Assembly (NCBI RefSeq): GCF_012275535.1
Contig: NZ_JAAVTK010000013.1
Location: 62,001 to 126,000 of the forward strand
From: Hymenobacter artigasi
GTDB lineage: Bacteria > Bacteroidota > Bacteroidia > Cytophagales > Hymenobacteraceae
DNA length: 64,000 bases
Direction of reading: 5' to 3'
Shown: positions 33,874 through 41,840 of the stretch, one piece after another
Numbering within the stretch: position 1 is the stretch's first letter
Layout of the letters: each line of letters starts with the position of its first letter
Notes under the pieces: model-generated
What the model was told of the DNA's origin: nothing
What the model saw: only the letters and a program-made list of their open reading frames with translations
Databases searched by the model: none
Translations under genes and position numbers: made by a program

Positions 33874-34071
33874 TTATTTAACCAGCCGGTTATATTGCCA
33901 ATGGCGCAATAAAGCGGCCCCGCGTCGTTGGCTGATTTTTAGCGGCAGTTCGGCGGTGCTTAACTGCTGGTTATGGCGGGCTTTACACCGGTATCCGCTT
34001 GCTAATAAGCCCACCAGCGGGCGCTGAAAGCTGGCATTACGCTTGCCTTCAGGTTTGTACTTAACAGTCAT
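33874..34071 (-). CDS. Possible 65-residue basic protein
   Basis: A 65-codon minus-strand frame (MTVKYKPEGKRNASFQRPLV at the start, ending RRGAALLRHWQYNRLVK) occupies a 350-bp gap. The ATG is preceded by purine-rich GGAGAAGGGAA. It is Lys/Arg-rich, and the GC content is lower than that of its neighbours. No family is recognised and it may be chance. The rest of 33739-34091 appears empty. Confidence 0.3.
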   Translation of the reverse strand: MTVKYKPEGKRNASFQRPLVGLLASGYRCKARHNQQLSTAELPLKISQRRGAALLRHWQYNRLVK

Positions 34072-34091
34072 TTCCCTTCTCCTGCTTCGAT

Positions 34092-35015
34092 ATGGCTTTC
34101 CTCCCTCGTTTTATTAGTCGCTTAGCGGCTCCGCTGCTGCTTGTGCTGCCGCTGGTCCTGACTGCTCCCGCGCAGGCCCAGACCGCCCCCGCGCCCACCG
34201 ACGTTATCCGCGAAATCACCGATGCCGTGGGCCTCAAAGCTCGCTTCGAGCTGCGCGCCACCCGCGAAGTCGACAACGCGGCCGCCGTGGTGTACAACGG
34301 CAAGCGGTTCCTTCTCTACAACCCCGATTTCCTGAATTCCGTGAACCGCGCCGGCCACACCGACTGGGCCGGCATCAGCATTCTGGCCCACGAGATGGGC
34401 CACCACCTCAACGGCCACACCCTGCGCGCCGGTGGCTCGCAGCCCGCCGATGAGCTGGAAGCCGACGAATTCTCCGGCTTCGTGCTGCGCAAGCTGGGGG
34501 CCAGTCTGGCCCAGGCCCAGGCCGCCATGGCCACCGTGCCCGATGCCGACGATTCGGCCACGCACCCCGGCCGCACGCCGCGCCTGGCCGCCATCGGCCA
34601 GGGCTGGCAGCGGGCCAATGCGCAGCTGGTGGCCAGTGCCCGCGCGGCCGCGCCCTCGGCCGCCCCGGCCGTGGTAGCCGCGCCGCCGGTGCGCCGCTAC
34701 CCCACGGCCCCGGCCGATGATGAGGGCGAAATGGTGGCCGTGAGCCAGAACACTGGCGGTGCCGTGCGCCTCGTGGGCCAGCTCACCTTCCGCAACGACC
34801 CCAGCCAGCGCTACTACCTCACCAACGCCCTAAAAGTGGTGCGGGTAGATGAGGACGACAACGCCGAAGTGGTGGGCCGCGTGACGCGCACCACCAGCGA
34901 CACTTTCCCTTACGTGCTCACCGATGGCCAGCAGCACCGCCTGTTCATCACGGCCCGTGGCGACGTGTATGACAAGGCTGGCCAGCGCGTAGCCAAGCTG
35001 CACGACACCATGTAA
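34092..35015 (+). CDS. Secreted M48-like zinc metalloprotease
   Basis: A 307-residue exported protein (signal peptide to about residue 30, APAQAQ). Zinc motif HEMGHHLNGH gives ligands His100 and His104 with catalytic Glu101; the third ligand is probably the Glu in DELEADEFSGFVL. This is M48-type architecture without the usual membrane anchors. The C-terminal part (about 215-305) has FRNDPSQRYYLTNALKVVRV and VYDKAGQRVAKLHDTM, a separate small beta domain of unknown role. A periplasmic quality-control role is inferred from the family. Confidence 0.78.
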   Translation: MAFLPRFISRLAAPLLLVLPLVLTAPAQAQTAPAPTDVIREITDAVGLKARFELRATREVDNAAAVVYNGKRFLLYNPDFLNSVNRAGHTDWAGISILAHEMGHHLNGHTLRAGGSQPADELEADEFSGFVLRKLGASLAQAQAAMATVPDADDSATHPGRTPRLAAIGQGWQRANAQLVASARAAAPSAAPAVVAAPPVRRYPTAPADDEGEMVAVSQNTGGAVRLVGQLTFRNDPSQRYYLTNALKVVRVDEDDNAEVVGRVTRTTSDTFPYVLTDGQQHRLFITARGDVYDKAGQRVAKLHDTM

Positions 35016-35036
35016 GGAGCCGTTTGCCCATAATCG

Positions 35037-35071
35037 AAAGCCGGCCTGCGTAATTGCGAGCCGGCTTTTTT
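35037..35071 (+). terminator. Rho-independent terminator
   Basis: AAAGCCGGC (35037-35045) pairs with GCCGGC (35060-35065) followed by T6. It ends the metalloprotease transcript. Confidence 0.85.
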
Positions 35072-35148
35072 GCGGGGCGGCGAGTTTGATTCTGGCCGGC
35101 TGTTGTTCCTTCGCGGCCGGTTTCCCCATGTCCCCCATTCACTGCCTT

Positions 35149-36063
35149 ATGTCCCAGCTTCCTTTTCTGCTGATTGATGCCTTCACCACCGAGCCCCTGC
35201 GCGGTAACCCCTGCGGCGTGGTGCTCGATGCCGACGACCTCGACCCTGCGCTTCGCCAGCGCCTGGCCCGCGAGTTCAACCAGTCGGAAACCGCTTTTGT
35301 GAACCGCGCCGCGCCCGGCAGCACCGAATTCACGGTGCGCTTCTTCACGCCGGCCGAGGAAATTCCGCTGGCCGGGCACCCCACCATTGCCACCGTCACG
35401 GCGCTGCTGCACGCGGGCCGGGTGGCGCTGCCCGCTTCCGGCGGGGGCCTCACGCTCACGCTGCACCTGCTGCACGGGCCCATTCGGGTCGATGTGCTAC
35501 CGGGCGCGCCCGGGGCCCCGGCCTTGGTCTGGATGACGCAGCGGCAGCCCATATTTGGGGCCACGCACGCGCCGGAAGTGGTGCTGCCGCTGTTCGGCCT
35601 GACCCCTGATGACCTGCTGCCCGGCGCACCCATCCAGACGGTGAGCACCGGCACGCCGCAGCTCATGGTCCTGCTGCGCGACCACGCCGCCCTGCGCCGC
35701 GCTCACGTGGCCGATGCCGCCGGCCTGGGCCGCTACCGCGCCACCAGCGACTTCTTCAGCCCGCACCTGTTTTGCCTGGGCGGCGCGACTTCGGAAGGCG
35801 ACACCTTCGCCCGCCACTTCGGCACCCCGCCCGACGTGTCGGAAGACCCCGTCACGGGCTCGGCCACCGGAGGCATGGCGGCCTACCTCTGGCACCACGG
35901 CTATATCAATTCGCCCGAGTTCATTGCCGAGCAGGGCCACGACATGGGCCGGGCCGGCGCGGTGCAGGTTCGCATCAGCGGCCCGCGCGAAGCCATTAAA
36001 TCAGTGCAGATTGGCGGCACCGGCGTGGTGGTGCTGGAAGGCGGGCTGCGCGGAGGCTTGTAG
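35149..36063 (+). CDS. PhzF family isomerase/epimerase
   Basis: A 304-residue enzyme of the PhzF/diaminopimelate-epimerase fold. Motifs: FLLIDAFTTEPLRGNPCGVV at the N-terminus, the catalytic Glu47 in FNQSETAFV, RFFTPAEEIPLAGHPTIAT, and EDPVTGSATGGMAAYL in the second half. Known PhzF proteins isomerise trans-2,3-dihydro-3-hydroxyanthranilate, but most genomic copies, like this one without phenazine genes, have unknown substrates. The ATG at 35149 matches the family start; earlier ATGs add unrelated residues. Confidence 0.88.
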   Translation: MSQLPFLLIDAFTTEPLRGNPCGVVLDADDLDPALRQRLAREFNQSETAFVNRAAPGSTEFTVRFFTPAEEIPLAGHPTIATVTALLHAGRVALPASGGGLTLTLHLLHGPIRVDVLPGAPGAPALVWMTQRQPIFGATHAPEVVLPLFGLTPDDLLPGAPIQTVSTGTPQLMVLLRDHAALRRAHVADAAGLGRYRATSDFFSPHLFCLGGATSEGDTFARHFGTPPDVSEDPVTGSATGGMAAYLWHHGYINSPEFIAEQGHDMGRAGAVQVRISGPREAIKSVQIGGTGVVVLEGGLRGGL

Positions 36064-36117
36064 GAGGGAAGCGCAACCGGGACTGGTTTGTTTCTGTTAA
36101 TGAGCCAGAAAAAGAAC

Positions 36118-36226
36118 GTCATGCTTCATCTGGCATCCGTGTAGCCGAAGCATCTCGCGTGCAGTAGTAAACCAATCGATTGAGTTACTTCTCCGTGCGA
36201 GATGCCTCGGCTGCGCTCGGCATGAC
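36118..36226. repeat. Degenerate hairpin repeat, TCATGC-CGAGC family
   Basis: The GTCATGC edge at 36118 and GGCATGAC ending at 36226 are inverted. Inner GCCGAAGCATCTCGCGTGCA pairs with GTGCGAGATGCCTCGGC, but the arms carry an unmatched insertion. It lies between phzF and fpg. Confidence 0.75.
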
Positions 36227-36269
36227 GGCCTTTTTCAACCCTCAACCCTCAAAACTCAACCCTTCCCAA

Positions 36270-37124
36270 GTGCCCGAATTACCCGAAGTCGAAACCTACC
36301 GCCGCTTTATCGACGAAATTGCCGTGGGCCAGACCATTGCCGCCGTGCAGGTGAACGATGCCCACGTGCTGGCCACGCCCGAAGACCAGCTTCGCGCCGG
36401 CCTGGTGGGCCGCACCATCACGGGCACCAGCCGCCTGGGCAAAAACTGCTTTGTGGAGCTCGATAACGGCCAGGTGCTCGTGCTGCACTTCGGCATGACC
36501 GGCGACATCGGCGCTTACCGCGACGAGCCCGACGCCCCGCGCTTCACCCGCGTGGCTCTGCACCTCGACGATTCGGGCCTGCGCCTGGCCTTCATCGACC
36601 CGCGCAAATTTGGCCGCATCCGCCTCGCCGAAAGCGCCGCCGCCCACCAGGCCGCCAAAAAAATCGGCCCCGATGCCCTCGCCATTACCGCCGCCGAATT
36701 GCAGGCCAAACTCAGCCGCCGCAAAACGCTGCTCAAGCCGCTGCTCCTCGACCAGGGCATCACCGCCGGCCTCGGCAACTGGATTGTGGACGAGGTGCTG
36801 TTTCAGGCCAAAATTCACCCCGAGCGGCTGGGTGCCTCGTTATCCTCAACCGAATTTAAAGCCCTCCACGCCGCCATTCAGCTGGTGCTCACCACGGCCA
36901 TCGCCCACGAGGCCAACTATAAATATTTCCCCAAGGGCTTCCTCATCCACGCCCGCGAGTGGGACGACTCGGCCACGCCCGGCTCCGACGCACACACTTT
37001 CTGCCCGCGCCACCCGAAGGTGAAAATCGAGAAATACTACGTGGGCGGCCGGGCCACCTACCTCTGCCCGAAGTGCCAGCCTGCGCCCACTTTAGTGCCT
37101 GCCGCCCAGGCCGCCGGCGGTTGA
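36270..37124 (+). CDS. mutM: Formamidopyrimidine-DNA glycosylase family (Fpg/Nei)
   Basis: A 284-residue base-excision repair glycosylase. The start is GTG at 36270, giving (M)PELPEVETYRRF, so that after Met removal Pro is the catalytic N-terminus and Glu follows; no ATG fits. The helix-two-turn-helix region (LLLDQGITAGLGNWIVDEVLFQAKIHP) is present. The C-terminal zinc finger reads FCPRH then YLCPKC, i.e. C-X2-H instead of C-X2-C in its first half. Whether the activity is Fpg- or Nei-like is undecided. The upstream repeat encodes the spurious N-terminal extension. Confidence 0.88.
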   Translation: MPELPEVETYRRFIDEIAVGQTIAAVQVNDAHVLATPEDQLRAGLVGRTITGTSRLGKNCFVELDNGQVLVLHFGMTGDIGAYRDEPDAPRFTRVALHLDDSGLRLAFIDPRKFGRIRLAESAAAHQAAKKIGPDALAITAAELQAKLSRRKTLLKPLLLDQGITAGLGNWIVDEVLFQAKIHPERLGASLSSTEFKALHAAIQLVLTTAIAHEANYKYFPKGFLIHAREWDDSATPGSDAHTFCPRHPKVKIEKYYVGGRATYLCPKCQPAPTLVPAAQAAGG

Positions 37125-37225
37125 GTCTTGGCCGATGCCCGCCGGGTAATGCCCGAAGAATAACCAGTTTTTGTGTCGACAGAAATTGCGTAATATGGTG
37201 CGTAAAAACTTTGTAAATCAATTGG

Positions 37226-38092
37226 TTATCCATTGATTTCCTTTAGCGCCTGCGTCACTTCGAACTCCGTTATCTGCTCCGGGTAGTTGGCGTAGAATAT
37301 ATTGTCCTCATTCAGTCGGTAGCCTCCAATCAGGGCCCGTTGCGCGGCTTCCAGATGCTGGCGGGCCAGGGCTGACTGGCCCTGCGCCTGGTAGGTGAGC
37401 GCCAGGTAATAATTGGCCTCCGGATGCTGCGGATAGGCTTTCAGGCATTGTTGCAGGTAGAATTGCGCCTGGGTGGATTGCTTGAGCCGGGCGGCCGCCA
37501 CGCCGGCATAGAACAGCGTGTTGAAGTGAACCGGGCCCTGGCCGTCGGGGCCGCGCTGCAAGGCCATATCCTGGGCCAGCGCGGTTTCGGCCCGCTGGTA
37601 ATGCCCCAACTCCAGCTCACAAATACCCTCGAAAAACGGATACGTGTGGTCCATCTCGCGGCCGTTGGGCTTGAGCTTGGCCACGCGCTGGAAATCAGCA
37701 AGGGCCCCGGTATAGTCCTTCGTGAAAATGCACTTGAGGAAGCCCCGGTAGGCCATCCAACGGTTCGCATCGAGCGCCACGGCCTTGTCTACCAGTGGGA
37801 AAGCCTGGGCGTAGTCGCCGCATTTAATTAGCGGCATGGCCTTCTGCTGGTAGGCGTAGGCAATGTTGGGACAGGCCGCAATCAGGCTGTCGCAATACTG
37901 CCCCCACTGCGGGCTGAGGTAGCTGACGCGGTGCGCGCCCCGGTCGAGGTACCGGGCCACGAGGGTGTCCTGATAGGCTTTGCTGCCACACGCCGCCGCC
38001 AGCGGCGGGCTGCCGGCGGCAGCCAGTGCCTGGCCATAGCCGCGACAAGCCGGAGCCAGCAGGCTAAGGAATAACGGCCACCACTTTTCCAT
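37226..38092 (-). CDS. TPR-repeat protein, exported
   Basis: A 288-residue protein with an N-terminal hydrophobic segment (WWPLFLSLLAPACRGYGQA), which could be a signal peptide or lipobox-like (LAPAC). The body contains several tetratricopeptide-like pairs: AYAYQQKAMPLIKCGDYAQA, YRGFLKCIFTKDYTGALADF, LFYAGVAAARLKQSTQAQFY and ANYYLALTYQAQGQSALARQ. It probably acts as a scaffold in the periplasm. It overlaps the upstream gene (38064-38567) by 29 nt in a different frame, so the two are translationally coupled. Confidence 0.75.
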   Translation of the reverse strand: MEKWWPLFLSLLAPACRGYGQALAAAGSPPLAAACGSKAYQDTLVARYLDRGAHRVSYLSPQWGQYCDSLIAACPNIAYAYQQKAMPLIKCGDYAQAFPLVDKAVALDANRWMAYRGFLKCIFTKDYTGALADFQRVAKLKPNGREMDHTYPFFEGICELELGHYQRAETALAQDMALQRGPDGQGPVHFNTLFYAGVAAARLKQSTQAQFYLQQCLKAYPQHPEANYYLALTYQAQGQSALARQHLEAAQRALIGGYRLNEDNIFYANYPEQITEFEVTQALKEING

Positions 38093-38567
38093 CGGTTAGC
38101 TTGAACGTTAAATAAGTGAAGTAGCTCACGGCGTGGCCGCTATAGGTGACCATCCGCCAGTCCTTCAGCGTTTTCAGAAAGGCGTACAGCTCCTGCACCA
38201 GCTCCGGGCGGAAGTGAATGGCCGCGTAACTCGCATCGGTTTGCAGCACCTGCGTCATCGGTTGCCGATACCCCGCGCAATCGACCACAAACCGAAAAGT
38301 GATATAGCCGCTGCCATTGAATTTGCGGCTGCCGCGCTGTAGAAAGGCGGTGGCCTCGCGCACCAGCGTGGCCGAGCTGCGCGGGTACTTCCCATCCATG
38401 GCGAAGTAGGGCAGCGTCATGGTCTTTGCGCAGGCGGGGTTGCGGGTGGTGGTGGTGTCGAGGTATTCGCCTTCGTGGAATGGGAGGTACTGGGCGTGGG
38501 CGGGTAGGTACGACAATAACAGGAGGGAAAACATTGTGCTGGCGTTCCTCTTTCGTTTTTTTAGCAT
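38064..38567 (-). CDS. Exported protein of unknown function, coupled to TPR gene
   Basis: A 167-residue protein with basic start MLKKRKRN and signal sequence TMFSLLLLSYLPAHAQ. The mature part includes YITFRFVVDCAGYRQPMTQVLQTD and FRPELVQELYAFLKTLKDW, which resembles the C-terminal domain of TonB-like energy transducers found in many Bacteroidota secreted proteins, but the match is weak. Its 3' end overlaps the TPR gene by 29 nt, so they likely function together. The ATG at 38567 is preferred for its signal peptide. Confidence 0.65.
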   Translation of the reverse strand: MLKKRKRNASTMFSLLLLSYLPAHAQYLPFHEGEYLDTTTTRNPACAKTMTLPYFAMDGKYPRSSATLVREATAFLQRGSRKFNGSGYITFRFVVDCAGYRQPMTQVLQTDASYAAIHFRPELVQELYAFLKTLKDWRMVTYSGHAVSYFTYLTFKLTDGKVVAVIP

Positions 38568-38657
38568 GGGCAAAAGGGCCTCGATTCGGCGCAGAAGTTG
38601 CAGGCTAAGGTTGAGGCCATAGTAGCGGAGCATAAGGGGATGCTATGTAAAGAACAG

Positions 38658-39449
38658 CTATAGAATCTTGAACGACTCAGTTATTAGCTTGATGTCATCG
38701 CGCTTATAGAATAATCCCTCTTCACTATCAATTGCAATGAAGTCCTTCGCAATCTTATTGTATTTATTTCTCATCCATCCGTATTTAGCCTTCACACCTG
38801 CTGATTTATGCTTCAGCCCATTAATTATTATTGAACGCATGCTGCTGTAATAATTTACCAAAGATTCATTTTCTAGGTATTGACTTGCATTTGCGAAATA
38901 GTCTATAAAATACTTATCATCTGAGTCTTTTTTGGAATGTAAGCCAATTGTACTGTCAAAATGAACGGCGCGGTATGAATGAGTACTATTTGCTGTATAA
39001 TTTGATTTCATTATATCAAGCACAGACTTGTCAAATATTACACGAGGGTAAATAGCAGCTTCAGTTTCAGTTTGATATGCTTCTACCAACGCTGGCCCCA
39101 ATACAAATTCATCATTATGAAATAGCTTCCCATAGGAAATTGCACCTCGACATAAAATTCCTTTGCTGAATAATGCCACAATCATTCGGTTTATATTTCC
39201 AATAAAAGTTGAAATTTCTTTGGTGTCATCTTCTTTAAAGGAAACTACAATTGAATCAGAAAATTGGGTAACAATTTTTGAAGTTTCTTTTGGTATTAGT
39301 GAAACTATATTCTTCATCTCTTGTAGAGCTTCAATGATATGCCTAACCTTTTCGGTTTGTTCCTTTTCTTTTACGACGGTTTCGTCTATGATTTTCTGAA
39401 ACCCTAGAATGTCCAAGAATAAAACCACTCTGTTTTCGTATAATTCCAT
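38658..39449 (-). CDS. Class III nucleotide cyclase-like domain protein (orphan)
   Basis: A 263-residue protein resembling the class III adenylate/guanylate cyclase homology domain. VVLFLDILGFQ (Asp13) fits the first metal-binding Asp segment; TQFSDSIVVSF (Asp65) fits the second; RGAISYGKLF corresponds to the R.GI..G motif, followed by VLGPALVEAYQTETEA. It lacks transmembrane or sensor domains. Its DNA is far more AT-rich than its neighbours, suggesting horizontal acquisition. Catalytic activity is unproven; some members of this superfamily act in phage defence (Pycsar), but no effector gene is adjacent. Confidence 0.6.
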   Translation of the reverse strand: MELYENRVVLFLDILGFQKIIDETVVKEKEQTEKVRHIIEALQEMKNIVSLIPKETSKIVTQFSDSIVVSFKEDDTKEISTFIGNINRMIVALFSKGILCRGAISYGKLFHNDEFVLGPALVEAYQTETEAAIYPRVIFDKSVLDIMKSNYTANSTHSYRAVHFDSTIGLHSKKDSDDKYFIDYFANASQYLENESLVNYYSSMRSIIINGLKHKSAGVKAKYGWMRNKYNKIAKDFIAIDSEEGLFYKRDDIKLITESFKIL

Positions 39450-39810
39450 AAGTGTGCTGTATTTAAATTGAAACGTTTTGTTTATTGATTTGCTTTTGTT
39501 TCACCCTCAAACATAATACCCCAGGCCCGTCACGCAAGCCCACTGAGTAGCCGTGAGCCCCAGCCGCGATAAATCATCAGGCAATCTTGATGAAGCCCAC
39601 CAGAAGTTGCAACAGTATACAACTGCTCAGAAACAGCTCAAATCGCCGCCCGTCGTCCAAGTGCTAATGCCCAGCAGCCACTACAGTCACGCCAGCAGTC
39701 CCGGAAACAGGATTTCGCAGCGGTTAATGGCATGGCAATGCCGCGACCGAAATCGATGCCCTAGAACAAGCTCAACGGAAATACGCAAGGCGCAGGATAC
39801 GCCGTAAAAA
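39450..39810. other. Gene-free spacer beside the AT-rich islet
   Basis: The first 60 bp are the AT-rich 5' region of the cyclase-like gene; the rest returns to higher GC. An 84-codon frame at 39553-39807 has no recognisable features and is not called. Confidence 0.4.
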
Positions 39811-39897
39811 CGAATACCCCGAATAGGCAATTCGGCCCGCCAGAACAATCCGCTTGGAGTTGTTTTGGCGGGCCGAATTGCCTATTCGGGGTATTCG
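39811..39897. repeat. 38-bp-arm hairpin at the SDR gene end
   Basis: CGAATACCCCGAATAGGCAA onward (39811-39848) pairs along its whole length with 39860-39897 (one G-T pair) around an 11-nt loop. It ends 4 bp before the SDR stop codon. It could act as a terminator for the SDR mRNA or be another mobile hairpin. Confidence 0.85.
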
Positions 39898-39900
39898 GGC

Positions 39901-40944
39901 TTATAGCTCGTTGTTTTTCGCGGCAGCTTTGCGGGTGAGCGCCGTGAGGGGCGAGCGGGTAATGTCCGACTCACTCTCGAAGCCGGTGCGGCGCACGTTG
40001 GCGGCGGCGCTTTCGCCGGTGGCGGGCAGGGCGCGGTTCATCCAGCTCAGAATGTCGGTGGTGGTGCCGGGCAGCAGGCCGTGGAAGGCCGCCAGAAACT
40101 TGGCGGGCAGCGACAGTATCACCTCGCCGTCGCCCCGGCGGCAGGCGTTCCAGATTTGGCGGGCGGCCTGCTCGGCGCTGAGCGTGAAGCCGGGCAGCGC
40201 ATCGGCGATGCTGAACCAGGCAAACTCCTTTTGGTGCTGGCCCTTCACCAGGGCGTGGTCCTGGCTGCCGGTGCGCAGCAGGCCGGGGCACACGGTGGTC
40301 ACCGAAATGCCGTGCTGGCGCAGCTCGGCCCGGAAGCCTTCGGACAAGCCCACCAACGCAAATTTGCTGGCGCTGTACGGGGCCATGTGGGGCAGCGCCA
40401 CCTTGCCGCCCAGCGACGAGATATTGACGATGCGCCCCGCGCCGCGCTGCCGCATGCTGGGCAGCACCGCCTGCATGGCGTGCAGCGGCGCCCAAAAGTG
40501 CACGGCCATCGACTCCTCAAAATCGCGCGAATCCATGTTATCCAGTGGGCCGGCGGTGATGATACCGGCGTTGTTCACGAGCACATCAACCGGCCCGAGA
40601 CGGCTTTCGACCTCGGCTACCATCGTGCGTACCTCGACCGCGTTGGTGACGTCGCGGGAGAGCGTGAGCACGTCGGCCTCGGCGGCGCCGGCCATCAGCA
40701 GGTCCTGGCGGGCGCGGGCCAGCTCGGCTTCGTCGCGGGCGCAGATGGCCACGCGGGCGCCTTCGGCCACGGCCTGGCGGGCCAGCACGAGGCCCAGTCC
40801 ACGCGAGCCGCCAGTGATGAGCACCACGCGGCGGCTCAGGTCGTAGGAGCCCCGGCGGTTGCCCCACAGGGTGGCGGCCAGCGTGGCCGCGCCGAGGCCG
40901 GCGGCCAGCAGCCAGTTTGATTTCGAGCGTTTGGCTTGTTTCAT
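39901..40944 (-). CDS. Short-chain dehydrogenase/reductase
   Basis: A 347-residue SDR. An N-terminal hydrophobic segment (NWLLAAGLGAATLAATLWGN) precedes the Rossmann motif ITGGSRGLGLVLA. VNNAGII, the catalytic Ser in NISSLGG, and YSASKFALVG (Tyr, Lys) complete the classical active site. The C-terminal extension after residue 260 is longer than usual. The membrane anchor suggests action on a hydrophobic substrate. The ATG at 40944 is used because earlier in-frame residues lack family similarity. Substrate unknown. Confidence 0.88.
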   Translation of the reverse strand: MKQAKRSKSNWLLAAGLGAATLAATLWGNRRGSYDLSRRVVLITGGSRGLGLVLARQAVAEGARVAICARDEAELARARQDLLMAGAAEADVLTLSRDVTNAVEVRTMVAEVESRLGPVDVLVNNAGIITAGPLDNMDSRDFEESMAVHFWAPLHAMQAVLPSMRQRGAGRIVNISSLGGKVALPHMAPYSASKFALVGLSEGFRAELRQHGISVTTVCPGLLRTGSQDHALVKGQHQKEFAWFSIADALPGFTLSAEQAARQIWNACRRGDGEVILSLPAKFLAAFHGLLPGTTTDILSWMNRALPATGESAAANVRRTGFESESDITRSPLTALTRKAAAKNNEL

Positions 40945-41133
40945 GGTCAGTAGTATGGAAAAAGCGGCCCAAAGGTTGCAAGCTGAGCCGGGGAGGCCCG
41001 AATTTTCGGGGTTCGCTGGCACGAAAGATGCGTGGAAAGGCGTTCGGCACGATATGAGCCGGTCTTTTGGCCGATATTTACTCTTTCATAGCGCTATGTT
41101 TCCGGGCGCTGTTTTTTGCTTTTTCGCTTTTCT

Positions 41134-41637
41134 ATGAAATTCTTGTTGCTCTCGCCGCTGCTGGCCCTGGCCCTGTTGTCGGCGGCTCCGGCCGCCCAGG
41201 CGCAGGCCACCGTCAAAACCAAGGTGAAGCCCGCCGGTCAGCCCAGCGTCAAAATCAAAACCACCGTGCCAGCCGAGCCCTCCGTGGTTTCGCCGCCCGA
41301 TGCCGTTATCGATGCCAAAGCCAACGCCCTCACCACCAACATGCAGCAAAACCTGGGCCTCAACCCCCAGCAAACCGAGAAGGTGCGCGTCATCAATCGC
41401 CGTGCCGTAGAGCAGGTCGAAATCGGCCGCCTGCGCTACAAAGCCGACCCGCGCAAGCTGGCCGGCGTGGTAGAAAGCGCTGGCCGCTCGCGCCTCGAAG
41501 CCCTCAAGGACGTGCTCAACCCCGCCCAATTTGGCAAGTACCAGCGCAAGCGCGAAGAGAAAATGGGCGTGCCCAATGCCCAAGGCGTGCAGGGCAATGC
41601 CGCGCCCGGCCTGGGCGGCGGTGTTCCCAGTGAGTAG
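41134..41637 (+). CDS. Small periplasmic protein, Spy-like helical
   Basis: A 167-residue exported protein: signal peptide ending AAPAAQAQ, then a Lys/Pro/Val-rich linker (VKTKVKPAGQPSVKIK), then a helical part (residues about 60-150) with NLGLNPQQTEKVRVINRRAV and LEALKDVLNPAQFGKYQRKREE. The L-P-Q-Q and LNPAQF segments recall the LTxxQ repeats of Spy/CpxP-type periplasmic chaperones. The resemblance is by pattern only. The ATG at 41134 is chosen; a TTG 18 nt upstream is unlikely. Confidence 0.65.
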   Translation: MKFLLLSPLLALALLSAAPAAQAQATVKTKVKPAGQPSVKIKTTVPAEPSVVSPPDAVIDAKANALTTNMQQNLGLNPQQTEKVRVINRRAVEQVEIGRLRYKADPRKLAGVVESAGRSRLEALKDVLNPAQFGKYQRKREEKMGVPNAQGVQGNAAPGLGGGVPSE

Positions 41638-41640
41638 ATA

Positions 41641-41739
41641 ATCTGCTGTCATCCTGAGCGCAGCGAAGAACCTTGTCACGTTGACGCGATTTGCTCAGCG
41701 GTGACAAGGTCCTTCGCTACGCTCAGGATGACAGCAGAT
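41641..41739. repeat. Hairpin repeat, TCATCCTGAGC family
   Basis: 39-bp arms (41641-41679, 41701-41739) with two mismatches, ATCTGCTGTCATCCTGAGCG at the outer edge. It begins just after the 41637 stop codon. Confidence 0.9.
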
Positions 41740-41753
41740 TCATCGGTCACATG

Positions 41754-41790
41754 AAAAAGCGTCAGACTCTCAGGAGGCTGGCGCTTTTTT
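41754..41790 (+). terminator. Rho-independent terminator
   Basis: AAAAAGCGTCAG (41754-41765) pairs with CTGGCGC (41778-41784) followed by T6, closing the upstream small-protein transcript. Confidence 0.8.
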
Positions 41791-41840
41791 CGTGGCCACT
41801 CTGCATCGCAAAAGCCGCCCGTCCGGCGTATTCTTGCGCT

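Noticed and set aside
39553..39807. 84-codon frame on the plus strand
   Set aside because: No recognisable domain, signal or conserved context; composition looks like chance.
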